Positions 7,804 to 16,124 of a stretch of 37,662 nucleotides of DNA are shown here, piece after piece. This stretch comes from Aquipuribacter hungaricus (GTDB lineage: Bacteria > Actinomycetota > Actinomycetes > Actinomycetales > JBBAYJ01). Position 1 is the stretch's first letter; each line of letters opens with the position of its first letter. Where the stretch lies: NCBI RefSeq assembly GCF_037860755.1, contig NZ_JBBEOI010000012.1, positions 1 to 37,662 of the forward strand, given 5' to 3'. Under the pieces are notes generated by a model, which did no database searches, was not told where the DNA came from, and was given only the letters and a program-made list of their open reading frames with translations. A program made the translations under genes and the position numbers.

Positions 7804-8507
7804 GCGTCGTCCAGCAGCGCGCGGTAGGCGGCCAGGGCGGGCCCGGGGGCGTCGTCGGCGACCACCCGCCCGCCGTCGACGACGAGCACCCGGTCGCACG
7901 ACGCGGCCAGGTCCAGGTCATGGGTGGCTACCACCACGGGCACCTCGACCGCCTCGACGGTGCGGCGGAGCAGCCGGCTGTTGCGCAGGTCGAGCAGCGT
8001 CGTCGGCTCGTCCATCACCAGCAGCCGCGGCGAGGTGGCGAGCACGGCGGCCACGGCCAGGAGCTGCCGCTGCCCGCTCGACAGGTCGTGGACGCTGACG
8101 TCGGCCCGGTCGGTGAGCCCGACGTGCGCCAGGGCGGCGCGGACCCGGGCGTCCCGCTCGGGCACCGGCAGACGCAACCGCCGCAGCGACAGGGCGACGT
8201 CCTCCGCGGGGGTCGGCATGACCACCTGGGCGTCGGGGTCGGTGAACACGAAGCCGACGGCCGCCCGCGCGGCGGCGTGGTCGCGGGCGGGGTCGACGGG
8301 GCCGGGCAGGCCCGGCAGGTCGAGCAGCACCCGGCCGGTGGTGGGCCGGGCGAGGGCGTTGAGGCAGCGCAGCAGCGTCGACTTGCCCGAGCCGTTGGCC
8401 CCGACCAGCGCGACCCGCCGCTCGCCGAGGGCGACGCTGACCCCCCGCAGGACGTCGACGCCGTCGACCCGCAGGCCGACCCGGTCGAACGTCGCCCAGG
8501 GGCTCAG
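7800..8507 (-). CDS. bioM: ECF transporter ATPase EcfA/BioM (biotin), probable CTG start
   Basis: About 235 residues. It has Walker A GANGSGKST at residues ~36-44, Q-loop/EcfA-type FVFTDPDAQVVMPT, signature LSSGQRQLLAVA, Walker B LLVMDEPTTLLD and H-loop VVVATHDLDLA. The DPDAQ motif is characteristic of ECF ATPases (BioM/CbiO). It energises BioY-mediated biotin uptake. In this frame no ATG, GTG or TTG occurs between the first domain residues and far inside bioY. The codon CTG at 8507-8505 overlaps the bioY stop as CTGA, at exactly the point where family alignment expects the N-terminus (LSPWATFDRVGLRVDG). I therefore take CTG as start by termination-reinitiation coupling. The gene itself is certain, the start only likely. 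Confidence 0.88.
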   Translation of the reverse strand: MSPWATFDRVGLRVDGVDVLRGVSVALGERRVALVGANGSGKSTLLRCLNALARPTTGRVLLDLPGLPGPVDPARDHAAARAAVGFVFTDPDAQVVMPTPAEDVALSLRRLRLPVPERDARVRAALAHVGLTDRADVSVHDLSSGQRQLLAVAAVLATSPRLLVMDEPTTLLDLRNSRLLRRTVEAVEVPVVVATHDLDLAASCDRVLVVDGGRVVADDAPGPALAAYRALLDDA

Positions 8508-9154
8508 CGCGCGGTCGCCGGCTCGGCGGGGGCGGCCCGGCGCACGAGGATGTCCGGGAAGGCACGGTGGACGCTGGCCGCGACGAACGCGGCGAGCACG
8601 ACCTTGACGCCGTCGCCCGGCAGGTAGGGGAGCACGCCGGCGACGACCGCCTCGACCGGCGACAGGCCGGCGAGCAGGACCAGTCCGAGCCAGCCGCCCA
8701 GGTAGGTGACGACGACCCCGCCGAGCGCGCCGGCGAGGATGAGCAGCGGCAGGCGGCCGCGGGTGCGGCGCACCGCGAGCAGCGCGACGACTCCGGTGAC
8801 CACGGAGCCCGGCAGCCAGCCGAAGATGTAGCCCGCCGTGGGGCCGGCGAGGACGCCGAGGCCGGCGGCGCCCTGGGCGAACACGGGCAGCCCGGCCGCC
8901 CCGAGCGCCACGTACACCGCGACGGCCGCGAGCCCGCGCCACGGCCCGAGCACGAGCGCCGCCAGCATCACCCCGAGCGTCTGCAGGCTGATCGGGACCC
9001 CGGCGGCCCCGACGGGGACGGCGGGGACCAGGGCGAGCACCACGACGAGCGCGGCGAACACCGCCACCAGGGCCACGTCGCGACCGGCGCCGGCACCCGT
9101 GCCGAGACCGTCGGAGGCGTCGTCGTGGGAGGCCGGGGCGGGGGAGGGGGTCAC
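8504..9154 (-). CDS. bioY: BioY, substrate-specific subunit of the biotin ECF transporter
   Basis: A 216-residue membrane protein that binds biotin. After a hydrophilic N-terminal tail of about 25 residues come about six hydrophobic segments. Signature stretches are VPISLQTLGVMLAALVLGPW, GLPVFAQGAAGLGVLAGPTA, GYIFGWLPGS and LPYLPGDGVKVVLAA, all hallmarks of BioY, including the PTAGY and DxxK motifs. It leads the operon bioY-ecfA-ecfT, a complete three-gene biotin importer. GTG 9154 is preceded at 7 nt by a -10-like TACCTT, so the mRNA should be leaderless. Biotin-dependent repression by BirA or BioQ is common in this phylum, but I could not identify an operator. Confidence 0.95.
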   Translation of the reverse strand: MTPSPAPASHDDASDGLGTGAGAGRDVALVAVFAALVVVLALVPAVPVGAAGVPISLQTLGVMLAALVLGPWRGLAAVAVYVALGAAGLPVFAQGAAGLGVLAGPTAGYIFGWLPGSVVTGVVALLAVRRTRGRLPLLILAGALGGVVVTYLGGWLGLVLLAGLSPVEAVVAGVLPYLPGDGVKVVLAAFVAASVHRAFPDILVRRAAPAEPATAR

Positions 9155-9161
9155 GACGGGA

Positions 9162-9167
9162 AAGGTA
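9162..9167 (-). promoter_or_regulatory. -10 element of the bioY operon, leaderless
   Basis: TACCTT on the minus strand ends 7 nt before GTG 9154. No ribosome-binding site separates them. It lies back to back with the plus-strand TAGGAT at 9183-9188. Confidence 0.5.
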
Positions 9168-9182
9168 CTGCCCGGCTGGCAC

Positions 9183-9188
9183 TAGGAT
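9183..9188 (+). promoter_or_regulatory. -10 element upstream of the ABC-F gene
   Basis: TAGGAT ends 41 nt before the ABC-F ATG but only 9 nt before the GTG of a mini-ORF at 9198. The transcript would thus start at or a few nt before that GTG. No -35 is recognised. Confidence 0.4.
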
Positions 9189-9197
9189 CGAACAGCC

Positions 9198-9229
9198 GTG
9201 CTGACCTCTCCTGCCCCCCGCTCCCGCGC

Positions 9230-9233
<4 letters not shown>
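9198..9233 (+). CDS. Candidate leader peptide (11 codons) coupled to the ABC-F gene
   Basis: GTG at 9198 reads VLTSPAPRSRA and ends in a TGA that overlaps the ABC-F ATG (ATGA). The ABC-F start has no Shine-Dalgarno sequence (CTCCCGCGC precedes it). A leaderless or nearly leaderless start at 9198 followed by reinitiation would explain how ABC-F is translated. Pro- and Arg-containing leaders control some ABC-F genes by ribosome stalling, so a regulatory role is possible. Short frames like this also arise by chance. Confidence 0.35.
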
Positions 9234-10828
<1,595 letters not shown>

Positions 10829-10894
10829 GGCGCCTCCGGTGGCGCGCGCGCCGGCACCGGACCACGATGGCGGCATCCGGACTGTGGAGGGCTC

Positions 10895-11116
10895 GTGGCG
10901 GAGATCAAGAAGGGCGCACGGCTGACCGGGGCGGAGCGGGACGAGCTCGCCGCCCGGCTGGTCAGCGAGTACGAGGGCGGGGCCAGCATCAGGGCGCTCG
11001 CGGAGAGCACCGGCCGGTCCTACGGCTTCGTGCACCGGGTGCTCAGCGAGTCCGCCGTGACGCTGCGCGGGCGCGGCGGGGCCACCCGGGGCCGCGCGGC
11101 CACCACCGGCTCCTGA
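10895..11116 (+). CDS. Small helix-turn-helix protein
   Basis: A 73-residue basic protein. Residues ~10-55 form a compact HTH: LTGAERDELAARLVSEY, then GASIRALAESTGRSYGFVHR as turn and recognition helix. The tail is Gly/Arg/Thr-rich. It belongs to a short HTH family found widely in actinobacteria next to ABC-F genes; the target DNA is unknown to me. GGAGGG 3 nt before GTG 10895 is a strong ribosome-binding site. It lies 66 nt after the ABC-F gene with only weak, imperfect dyads between, and its stop overlaps the next gene as CTGA. It is probably part of one transcript with its neighbours. Confidence 0.85.
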   Translation: MAEIKKGARLTGAERDELAARLVSEYEGGASIRALAESTGRSYGFVHRVLSESAVTLRGRGGATRGRAATTGS

Positions 11117-11913
11117 GCACCGACGGCCCGGACGACCGGGCCACGCAGGTCCTCGTCGAGCACCACCCCGGCGGGGTCGTCCACGTCGCGCTGTCCGGGC
11201 CCCGCACGCTGGGCGCGCAGACCCCTGCGACGTGGGCCGCGCTGAAGCAGGCCGCCGCGGACCTGCCGGCGGGCACGCGCGCGGTCGTGCTGCGGGGGAC
11301 CGGGCGGGCGTTCTCCTCGGGGCTGGACCGCTCCGCGGCGCCGCTGCTCGCCGGTCTCGGCCGCCGGCCCGCCGACGAGGTGGCCGAGCAGGTGCGCACC
11401 TTCCAGGCCGCGTTCACGTGCTGGCGACGCCCCGGCGTGCTGAGCGTCGCCGCGGTGCACGGTGCGGCCGTCGGGGCGGGGTTCCAGCTGGCGCTGGCCT
11501 GCGACGTCCGCCTCGCCGCCGACGACGCCGCCTTCCGGATGGCCGAGACCGGGATGGGCCTCGTGCCGGACCTGGCCGGCACCGGGCCGCTGGTGCGCGC
11601 GGTGGGGGAGCAGGCCGCGCTGGAGATCTGCCTCACCGGCCGGACCGTGGGCGCCCAGGAGGCGCTGCGCCTGGGCCTGGTGCGGGCCGTCGTGCCCGCG
11701 GCCGAGCTCGGACAGGCCACCGAGGACCTGCTCGGCGCGGTGCTGGCCGCGCCCGAGGCGTCGGTGCGGGAGACGCTGGACCTGCTGCGGGGCGCGGGCG
11801 CCCGGCCGGCGGCGGAGCAGGAGCGGCTCGAGCGCGAGGCGCAGGCCCGTCTGCTGCCGCTGCTGGGCGGTCCGCCCGGCCCCCCGGAAGCCACGGGCCC
11901 CCCGGCGCGTTGA
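11113..11913 (+). CDS. Enoyl-CoA hydratase/isomerase (crotonase) family protein, probable CTG start
   Basis: About 266 residues of crotonase fold. The oxyanion-hole segments are GRAFSSGLD (~66-72) and HGAAVGAGFQLALACD (~116-131). Of the two catalytic glutamates of true hydratases, the first position is Gln (Q125 in GFQLALACD), while the second is kept (E145 in MAETGMG). That favours an isomerase or another crotonase reaction over simple hydration. The substrate is presumably an acyl-CoA but cannot be named. In this frame there is no ATG or GTG until residue ~59, which is inside the fold. CTG at 11113 overlaps the HTH stop as CTGA and gives a family-like N-terminus (STDGPDD...), so it is taken as start. 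Confidence 0.85.
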   Translation: MSTDGPDDRATQVLVEHHPGGVVHVALSGPRTLGAQTPATWAALKQAAADLPAGTRAVVLRGTGRAFSSGLDRSAAPLLAGLGRRPADEVAEQVRTFQAAFTCWRRPGVLSVAAVHGAAVGAGFQLALACDVRLAADDAAFRMAETGMGLVPDLAGTGPLVRAVGEQAALEICLTGRTVGAQEALRLGLVRAVVPAAELGQATEDLLGAVLAAPEASVRETLDLLRGAGARPAAEQERLEREAQARLLPLLGGPPGPPEATGPPAR

Positions 11914-11921
11914 CGTCGGTG

Positions 11922-13910
11922 ATGAATCCTCCAGGCGGCATGCGGGCCGCGCGCAGCTATGCCCGGGACCCCTCCGTCGCCAAGCGGGCGGTCGACCGCG
12001 GCACGTGGCACCGCATCCTGTCCTACGCCGCCCGGTACCGGGTCGCCGTGGTCGTCTTCCTCGTCCTCACCGGCATGTCCGCCGGCCTCGTCGTCGTCAC
12101 CCCGCTGCTCCTGCAGCGCCTGGTGGACGACGGCGTCGCCAACGCCGACCGACGGCTCGTGCTCGCCCTCGCGGTGGTGTCCGTCGTCGTCGCCCTCGCG
12201 GAGGCCGTCGTCACGCTCGTCCTGCGCTGGCTGAGCAGCCGGATCGGGGAGGGGCTCATCTACGACCTGCGCACGCAGGTGTTCGCCCACGTGCAGTCCC
12301 AGCCCATCGCGTTCTTCACCCGCACCCAGACCGGGTCGCTGGTCAGCCGGCTCAACAACGACGTCATCGGGGCGCAGCGGGCCTTCACCACCGTGCTGTC
12401 CGGCGTCGTCAGCAACGTCGTGAGCGTCGTGGCCGTGGTCGTCGTCATGCTCACCCTGTCCTGGCAGATCACCCTGGCCTCGCTGCTGCTCGTGCCGGTG
12501 TTCCTGGTCCCCGCGCAGTTCGTCGGTCGCCGGCTCCAGGCGCTCACCCGCGAGTCGTTCGCCCTCAACGCCGACCTCGGCAACCGGATGACCGAGCGGT
12601 TCAACGTCGGCGGGGCCCTGCTGGTCCGCCTGCTCGGCGTGCCGGCCACGGAGAGCCGCGAGTACGCCGAGCGCGCCCAGCGGGTGCGCGACGTCGGCAT
12701 CCGGATCGCGATGGCCAACCGGTTCTTCGTCGTCGCGCTGGCCCTGGTCGCCGCGCTGGCCACGGCGCTCACCTACGGCGCGGGCGGCCTGCTGGCGATC
12801 TCCGGCCAGCTGAGCGTCGGGACCCTGCTCGCCCTGGCCGCGCTGCTCGGCCGGCTCTACGGCCCGCTGACCGCGCTGAGCAACGTCCGGATCGACGTCA
12901 TGACCGCCGTGGTGTCCTTCGAGCGCGTCTTCGAGGTGCTCGACCTGCCGCCGCTCGTGCGCGAGGCCGAGCACCCGGTGCGGCTGCCCGCGGGCCCGCT
13001 GGAGCTGCGGCTGGACCACGTGAGCTTCCGCTACCCCAGCGCCAGCGAGGTGTCGCTGCCCTCGCTCGAGGCGCCCGGCGCCCTCGACAGCCAGGGCGAC
13101 CGGCCTGCGCTGGAGGACATCGACCTCGTCGTCCCAGCCGGCAGCACGGTGGCCCTGGTCGGGCCCTCCGGGGCGGGCAAGACCACCCTCACCGGGCTGG
13201 TCTCGCGGCTGCACGACGCCACCGAGGGCCGCGTGCTGCTCGGCGGCACCGACGTCCGGCAGGTCGCCACCACCTCGCTGCGCCAGGCGGTGGGCGTGGT
13301 CAGCCAGGACGCCCACCTGTTCCACGACACGCTGCGCGCCAACCTGCGCTACGCCGACCCCGAGGCCTCCGACGAGCGGCTCTTCCAGGCGCTCGCCGAC
13401 GCCCAGGTGCTCGACCTCGTCCGGGCGCTGCCCGACGGCCTCGACACGCTCGTGGGCGACCGCGGTCACCGCCTGTCCGGCGGCGAGAAGCAGCGCATCG
13501 CCATCGCCCGGCTGCTGCTGCGCGACCCCGGCGTCGTCGTCCTCGACGAGGCCACCGCGCACCTGGACTCCCGGTCCGAGGCGGCGGTGCAGGAGGCGCT
13601 GCGGCGCACGCTCGCGGGCAGGACGGCGCTGGTCGTCGCCCACCGCCTGAGCACCGTCCGCGACGCCGACCTGGTCGTCGTCCTCGAGGACGGCCGGGTC
13701 GCCGAGCAGGGCACCCACACCGAGCTGCTCGCCCGGGACGGGCTCTACGCCCGGCTGTACCGGACCCAGCAGCTCGGCGGCGGCGGCGTCGCCGAGGTCA
13801 CCGCGGCCGACCTGCTGGACGACGGCCCCTCCGGCGCGACTCGCCTCGACGCGGGCGGCACCGGTACCGGGCTCGCCGTGGCGGACCAGGCGCTCACGGG
13901 GAGCGCGTGA
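11922..13910 (+). CDS. ABC transporter, fused permease-ATPase (exporter type)
   Basis: A 662-residue half-transporter of the MsbA/LmrA-like type, working as a dimer. Residues ~40-330 hold six hydrophobic segments (for example AVVVFLVLTGMSAGLVVVT and VVSVVAVVVVMLTLSW). The NBD follows: A-loop VSFRYPSA (~365), Walker A GPSGAGKTT at ~414, Q-loop VVSQDAHLF, signature LSGGEKQRIAIARLL at ~518, Walker B VVVLDEATAHLD, and H-loop VVAHRLSTV. A ~20-residue insert follows the A-loop, as in related actinobacterial exporters. The substrate is not predictable. ATG 11922 follows the crotonase gene by 8 nt; ATG 11940 is an alternative start. The 3' end overlaps the convergent SDR gene by 17 bp. Confidence 0.92.
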   Translation: MNPPGGMRAARSYARDPSVAKRAVDRGTWHRILSYAARYRVAVVVFLVLTGMSAGLVVVTPLLLQRLVDDGVANADRRLVLALAVVSVVVALAEAVVTLVLRWLSSRIGEGLIYDLRTQVFAHVQSQPIAFFTRTQTGSLVSRLNNDVIGAQRAFTTVLSGVVSNVVSVVAVVVVMLTLSWQITLASLLLVPVFLVPAQFVGRRLQALTRESFALNADLGNRMTERFNVGGALLVRLLGVPATESREYAERAQRVRDVGIRIAMANRFFVVALALVAALATALTYGAGGLLAISGQLSVGTLLALAALLGRLYGPLTALSNVRIDVMTAVVSFERVFEVLDLPPLVREAEHPVRLPAGPLELRLDHVSFRYPSASEVSLPSLEAPGALDSQGDRPALEDIDLVVPAGSTVALVGPSGAGKTTLTGLVSRLHDATEGRVLLGGTDVRQVATTSLRQAVGVVSQDAHLFHDTLRANLRYADPEASDERLFQALADAQVLDLVRALPDGLDTLVGDRGHRLSGGEKQRIAIARLLLRDPGVVVLDEATAHLDSRSEAAVQEALRRTLAGRTALVVAHRLSTVRDADLVVVLEDGRVAEQGTHTELLARDGLYARLYRTQQLGGGGVAEVTAADLLDDGPSGATRLDAGGTGTGLAVADQALTGSA

Positions 13911-14658
13911 GCCCGCCGTCGACGGTGACCGCGGTCCCCGTCACGTAGGACGCGGCGGGGGAGACCAGGAAGGTCGCCACGCGGGCGAACTCCTCGGGCA
14001 TCCCGATCCGGCGCAGCGGGACCGACGCCTCGAACGCGGCGCGGGCCTGCTCGGCGTCGCCGCTGGCCTCCTCGATCTCGCGGATCCGGGCGGTGTCGAA
14101 GCGGCCGGGCAGCACGACGTTGACCCGGACGCCCAGCGGGCCGAGCTCGTCGGCGAGCTCCTTGGCGACCATGGCCAGGCCGGGGCGCAGGCCGTTGCTG
14201 ATCCCCAGGCCGGTCAGCGGCGCGCGCACCGACGTCGACAGCACGAGGACGACGGCGCCGCCCTCGAAGCCGGCGCTGCGGGCGACCGCCGTGGTGAGCC
14301 GCACCGAGCCGAGGAACACCGACTCGAACGACGCGCGCCACTGCTCGTCGGTGGCCTCGTAGCTGCGTACCGCGGGCGGCCCGCCGACGCTGACGACCGC
14401 GCCGTCGAGGCGGCCGAAGCGGGCGTTGGCGCTGGCGACGAGCCGGCCGGACGTCGAGGGGTCGGCGAGGTCGCCGGGGATCGCCATGACGGAGGTGCCG
14501 TCGCCGAGCGACGTGACGGCCGCCTCGAGCCTGGCCTCGTCGCGCGCGCAGAGGACGACCTTGGCCCCCTCGTCGAGGAGCTGGCGGGCGGTGGCGAGAC
14601 CGAGACCGCTCGAGCCGCCGGTGACCAGGTACACGCGCCCTTCGAGCCCACAGTCCAT
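13894..14658 (-). CDS. Short-chain dehydrogenase/reductase family protein lacking the YxxxK pair
   Basis: 254 residues with a classical SDR Rossmann fold. TGGSSGLG (13-20) is the NAD(P)-binding glycine motif, GDLADPS the adenine-binding acidic stretch, and VLSTS (139-143) carries the active-site Ser. Where YxxxK is expected (154-158) the sequence reads SNGLR, so the catalytic Tyr and Lys are replaced by Ser and Arg, and NAG is replaced by VGG. The C-terminus (YVTGTAVTVDGGLTRSP) is normal. I recall a recognised SDR subgroup with S-N-x-x-R here, so this is probably not a broken gene, but the reaction is unknown. ATG 14658 lies 6 nt downstream of a -10-like CATAGT. It converges on, and overlaps, the ABC exporter gene. 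Confidence 0.85.
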   Translation of the reverse strand: MDCGLEGRVYLVTGGSSGLGLATARQLLDEGAKVVLCARDEARLEAAVTSLGDGTSVMAIPGDLADPSTSGRLVASANARFGRLDGAVVSVGGPPAVRSYEATDEQWRASFESVFLGSVRLTTAVARSAGFEGGAVVLVLSTSVRAPLTGLGISNGLRPGLAMVAKELADELGPLGVRVNVVLPGRFDTARIREIEEASGDAEQARAAFEASVPLRRIGMPEEFARVATFLVSPAASYVTGTAVTVDGGLTRSP

Positions 14659-14664
14659 GCCGTC

Positions 14665-14670
14665 ACTATG
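14665..14670 (-). promoter_or_regulatory. -10 element of the SDR gene, leaderless
   Basis: CATAGT on the minus strand ends 6 nt before ATG 14658, the same geometry as CATACT before sufR. Confidence 0.45.
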
Positions 14671-14704
14671 ACCTACGCAGCGTCACGCGACCCAGCACCC
14701 GGGG

Positions 14705-15502
14705 TCATCGGCCGGGCTCGTACACCCATTCGTCGCGCGGGGCCCGGCCCTGCTCCCGCTCCAGGCGCCCCTCGATGCCGTGGCGCCGGGCCAGCACGCC
14801 CCAGATGACGAGCCCGGTGAGCGCGAACAGGTACCACTGCACGCCGTACGCCAGGTGCGGCCCGGGGTCGGTGTCCGGGCGCGCGATGGTGGCCATGCCC
14901 GCCGGCGGCGACCCGTCCTCGGTCGCCACGACGCCGTAGGCGGTCTCCAGCGCCGGGCCGCCGTCCGCCAGCAGGGCCGGCAGGTCGAGCCGGTAGGTCT
15001 GCCCGGCGGGCGCGGAGCGGGTGGCCGGGCTCTCGCCGCTGCGCAGCCGGGCCACCACCTCGACCTCGCCGGCCGGGGGCGGCGGCAGGGACGCCGGCCC
15101 GTCGGCCTCGGAGCCGGACGGCACGAAGCCGCGCACGAGCAGGACGCGCAGGTCCTCCCCGCCCGGCAGCCGGGTGTCGAAGGGGACGGCGACCTGGTAG
15201 CCGTTGGTGTCGCTCTGCGGCCGGTTGCGGACCAGGACCGTGCCCTCGGGGTCGTAGCGCCCGGCGAGGCGCACCGGCGTCCACTGCTGCTCCGGCGTCG
15301 GTCCCGCCGCGGGCAGGGCGGCCAGGGCGTCGGCCAGCCCGACGGGCGCGGCGTCGTAGTTCTCCAGCACCGCGGCGTTGTGCCCGGCCCGCTGCACCCG
15401 CCGGTCCAGCTGCCACTGGGCGAGCAGCACGCACACCACCGCGAACACGACCGCCACGGCGAGGCCGCCGAGCCAGCGCGGGTCGCGCAGCGCCCGGGTC
15501 AC
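14705..15502 (-). CDS. SURF1 family cytochrome c oxidase assembly protein
   Basis: A 265-residue membrane protein with the SURF1 layout. One transmembrane helix lies near the N-terminus (LGGLAVAVVFAVVCVLLAQW, ~11-30) ending in the typical QLDR, and one near the C-terminus (YLFALTGLVIWGVL, ~230-243). Between them is a large extracytoplasmic domain with VRLAGRYDPEGTVLVRNRP and VLLVRGFVPSG, both family landmarks. SURF1 proteins help insert heme a and assemble the CuA/aa3 oxidase. GTG 15502 overlaps the stop of the small cysteine protein (GTGA), placing it third in DUF3099 - small Cys protein - SURF1. Confidence 0.92.
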   Translation of the reverse strand: MTRALRDPRWLGGLAVAVVFAVVCVLLAQWQLDRRVQRAGHNAAVLENYDAAPVGLADALAALPAAGPTPEQQWTPVRLAGRYDPEGTVLVRNRPQSDTNGYQVAVPFDTRLPGGEDLRVLLVRGFVPSGSEADGPASLPPPPAGEVEVVARLRSGESPATRSAPAGQTYRLDLPALLADGGPALETAYGVVATEDGSPPAGMATIARPDTDPGPHLAYGVQWYLFALTGLVIWGVLARRHGIEGRLEREQGRAPRDEWVYEPGR

Positions 15503-15744
15503 AGCCGGGGCGGGCCGGGGTCGACCGGGGCCTCCGCGACCGGCACCACGTCGCGCAGGAACCCGCGGGCGGTGAGGAAGTCCGCCAGGGTCACCCGGTG
15601 CTCGTCGCAGGCCAGCCAGGTCTTGCGCCGGTCGGGGGTGTGCAGCCGCGGGTTGTTCCACACCAGCGCCCAGACCGCGTCGGCGGGGCAACCCTTGGAG
15701 CTGCAGCGGGCCTCGTCCTCGGCCTCGCCGGGCAGGAGCGCCAC
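15499..15744 (-). CDS. Small cysteine-containing protein of unknown function
   Basis: 81 residues. A conserved-looking core reads CSSKGC-PADAVWALVWNNP, followed by RKTWLACDEHRVTLADFL. The two Cys of CSSKGC and the later C-x-x-H of ACDEH could form a small zinc-binding site. No membrane segment or signal peptide is visible. GTG 15744 lies one base after the DUF3099 stop, and the stop overlaps SURF1 as GTGA, so translation is tightly coupled. The position between DUF3099 and SURF1 recurs in actinobacteria as far as I recall, hinting at a link to respiratory assembly, which is inference only. Confidence 0.75.
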   Translation of the reverse strand: MALLPGEAEDEARCSSKGCPADAVWALVWNNPRLHTPDRRKTWLACDEHRVTLADFLTARGFLRDVVPVAEAPVDPGPPRL

Positions 15745-15745
15745 G

Positions 15746-16090
15746 TCAGGCGGCGTCGTCGCGGGTGGTCCGCAGGACGGGAAGGTTCGACGGCGGCAGG
15801 ACGACGGTCGCCGGGGCGGACGGGGACCGCTCGCGCCCGGCGTTGGCCAGCAGCACGGCCACGTAGGGCAGGACGACGGCGCCGGGGACGAACAGCCAGG
15901 CGCTCCAGTGCGGGAAGACGACGACCAGACCGATGACGCACAGGGTGCGCACGCCCATGCTGACCGCGTACGCCTTCATCCGCCGGGCGACGTCCTCGCT
16001 GTGCGGGGCGCGCGCGGAGGTGATGCTCTGCACCACCTCGACCTGGACGAGCCGGGGCTGGCGCTGCGGGTCGTGCGGCTGCTCCGTCAC
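15746..16090 (-). CDS. DUF3099 membrane protein
   Basis: 114 residues. ITSARAPHSEDVARRMKAYA (~23-42) is the DUF3099 hallmark. Two hydrophobic segments follow: VRTLCVIGLVVVFP (~47-60) and WLFVPGAVVLPYVAVLLA (~65-82). The C-terminal tail is polar. It is a small two-helix inner-membrane protein of unknown role, first gene of the unit that ends with SURF1. GTG 16090 is preceded at 6 nt by a -10-like TACCAT, so it should be leaderless. Confidence 0.85.
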   Translation of the reverse strand: MTEQPHDPQRQPRLVQVEVVQSITSARAPHSEDVARRMKAYAVSMGVRTLCVIGLVVVFPHWSAWLFVPGAVVLPYVAVLLANAGRERSPSAPATVVLPPSNLPVLRTTRDDAA

Positions 16091-16096
16091 CGTCCG

Positions 16097-16102
16097 ATGG
16101 TA
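16097..16102 (-). promoter_or_regulatory. -10 element of the DUF3099-SURF1 unit, leaderless
   Basis: TACCAT on the minus strand ends 6 nt before GTG 16090. It lies in the 34-nt gap after pmbA. Confidence 0.45.
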
Positions 16103-16124
16103 CGTCCGGGCGCCCGGGCGGGCC

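Noticed and set aside
9155-9229. A biotin-related riboswitch or BirA operator before bioY
   Set aside because: The bioY mRNA appears leaderless, leaving no room for a riboswitch, and no convincing BirA- or BioQ-type palindrome is visible.
10829-10894. A terminator between the ABC-F and HTH genes
   Set aside because: The dyad around CCGGTGGCGCG is imperfect (a 3-nt bulge) and lacks a T tract, so readthrough is more likely.
11043-13718. An 891-codon minus-strand frame opposite the crotonase and ABC exporter genes
   Set aside because: It is Gly/Asp/Val/Arg-rich without motifs; the plus strand carries intact Walker and signature motifs.
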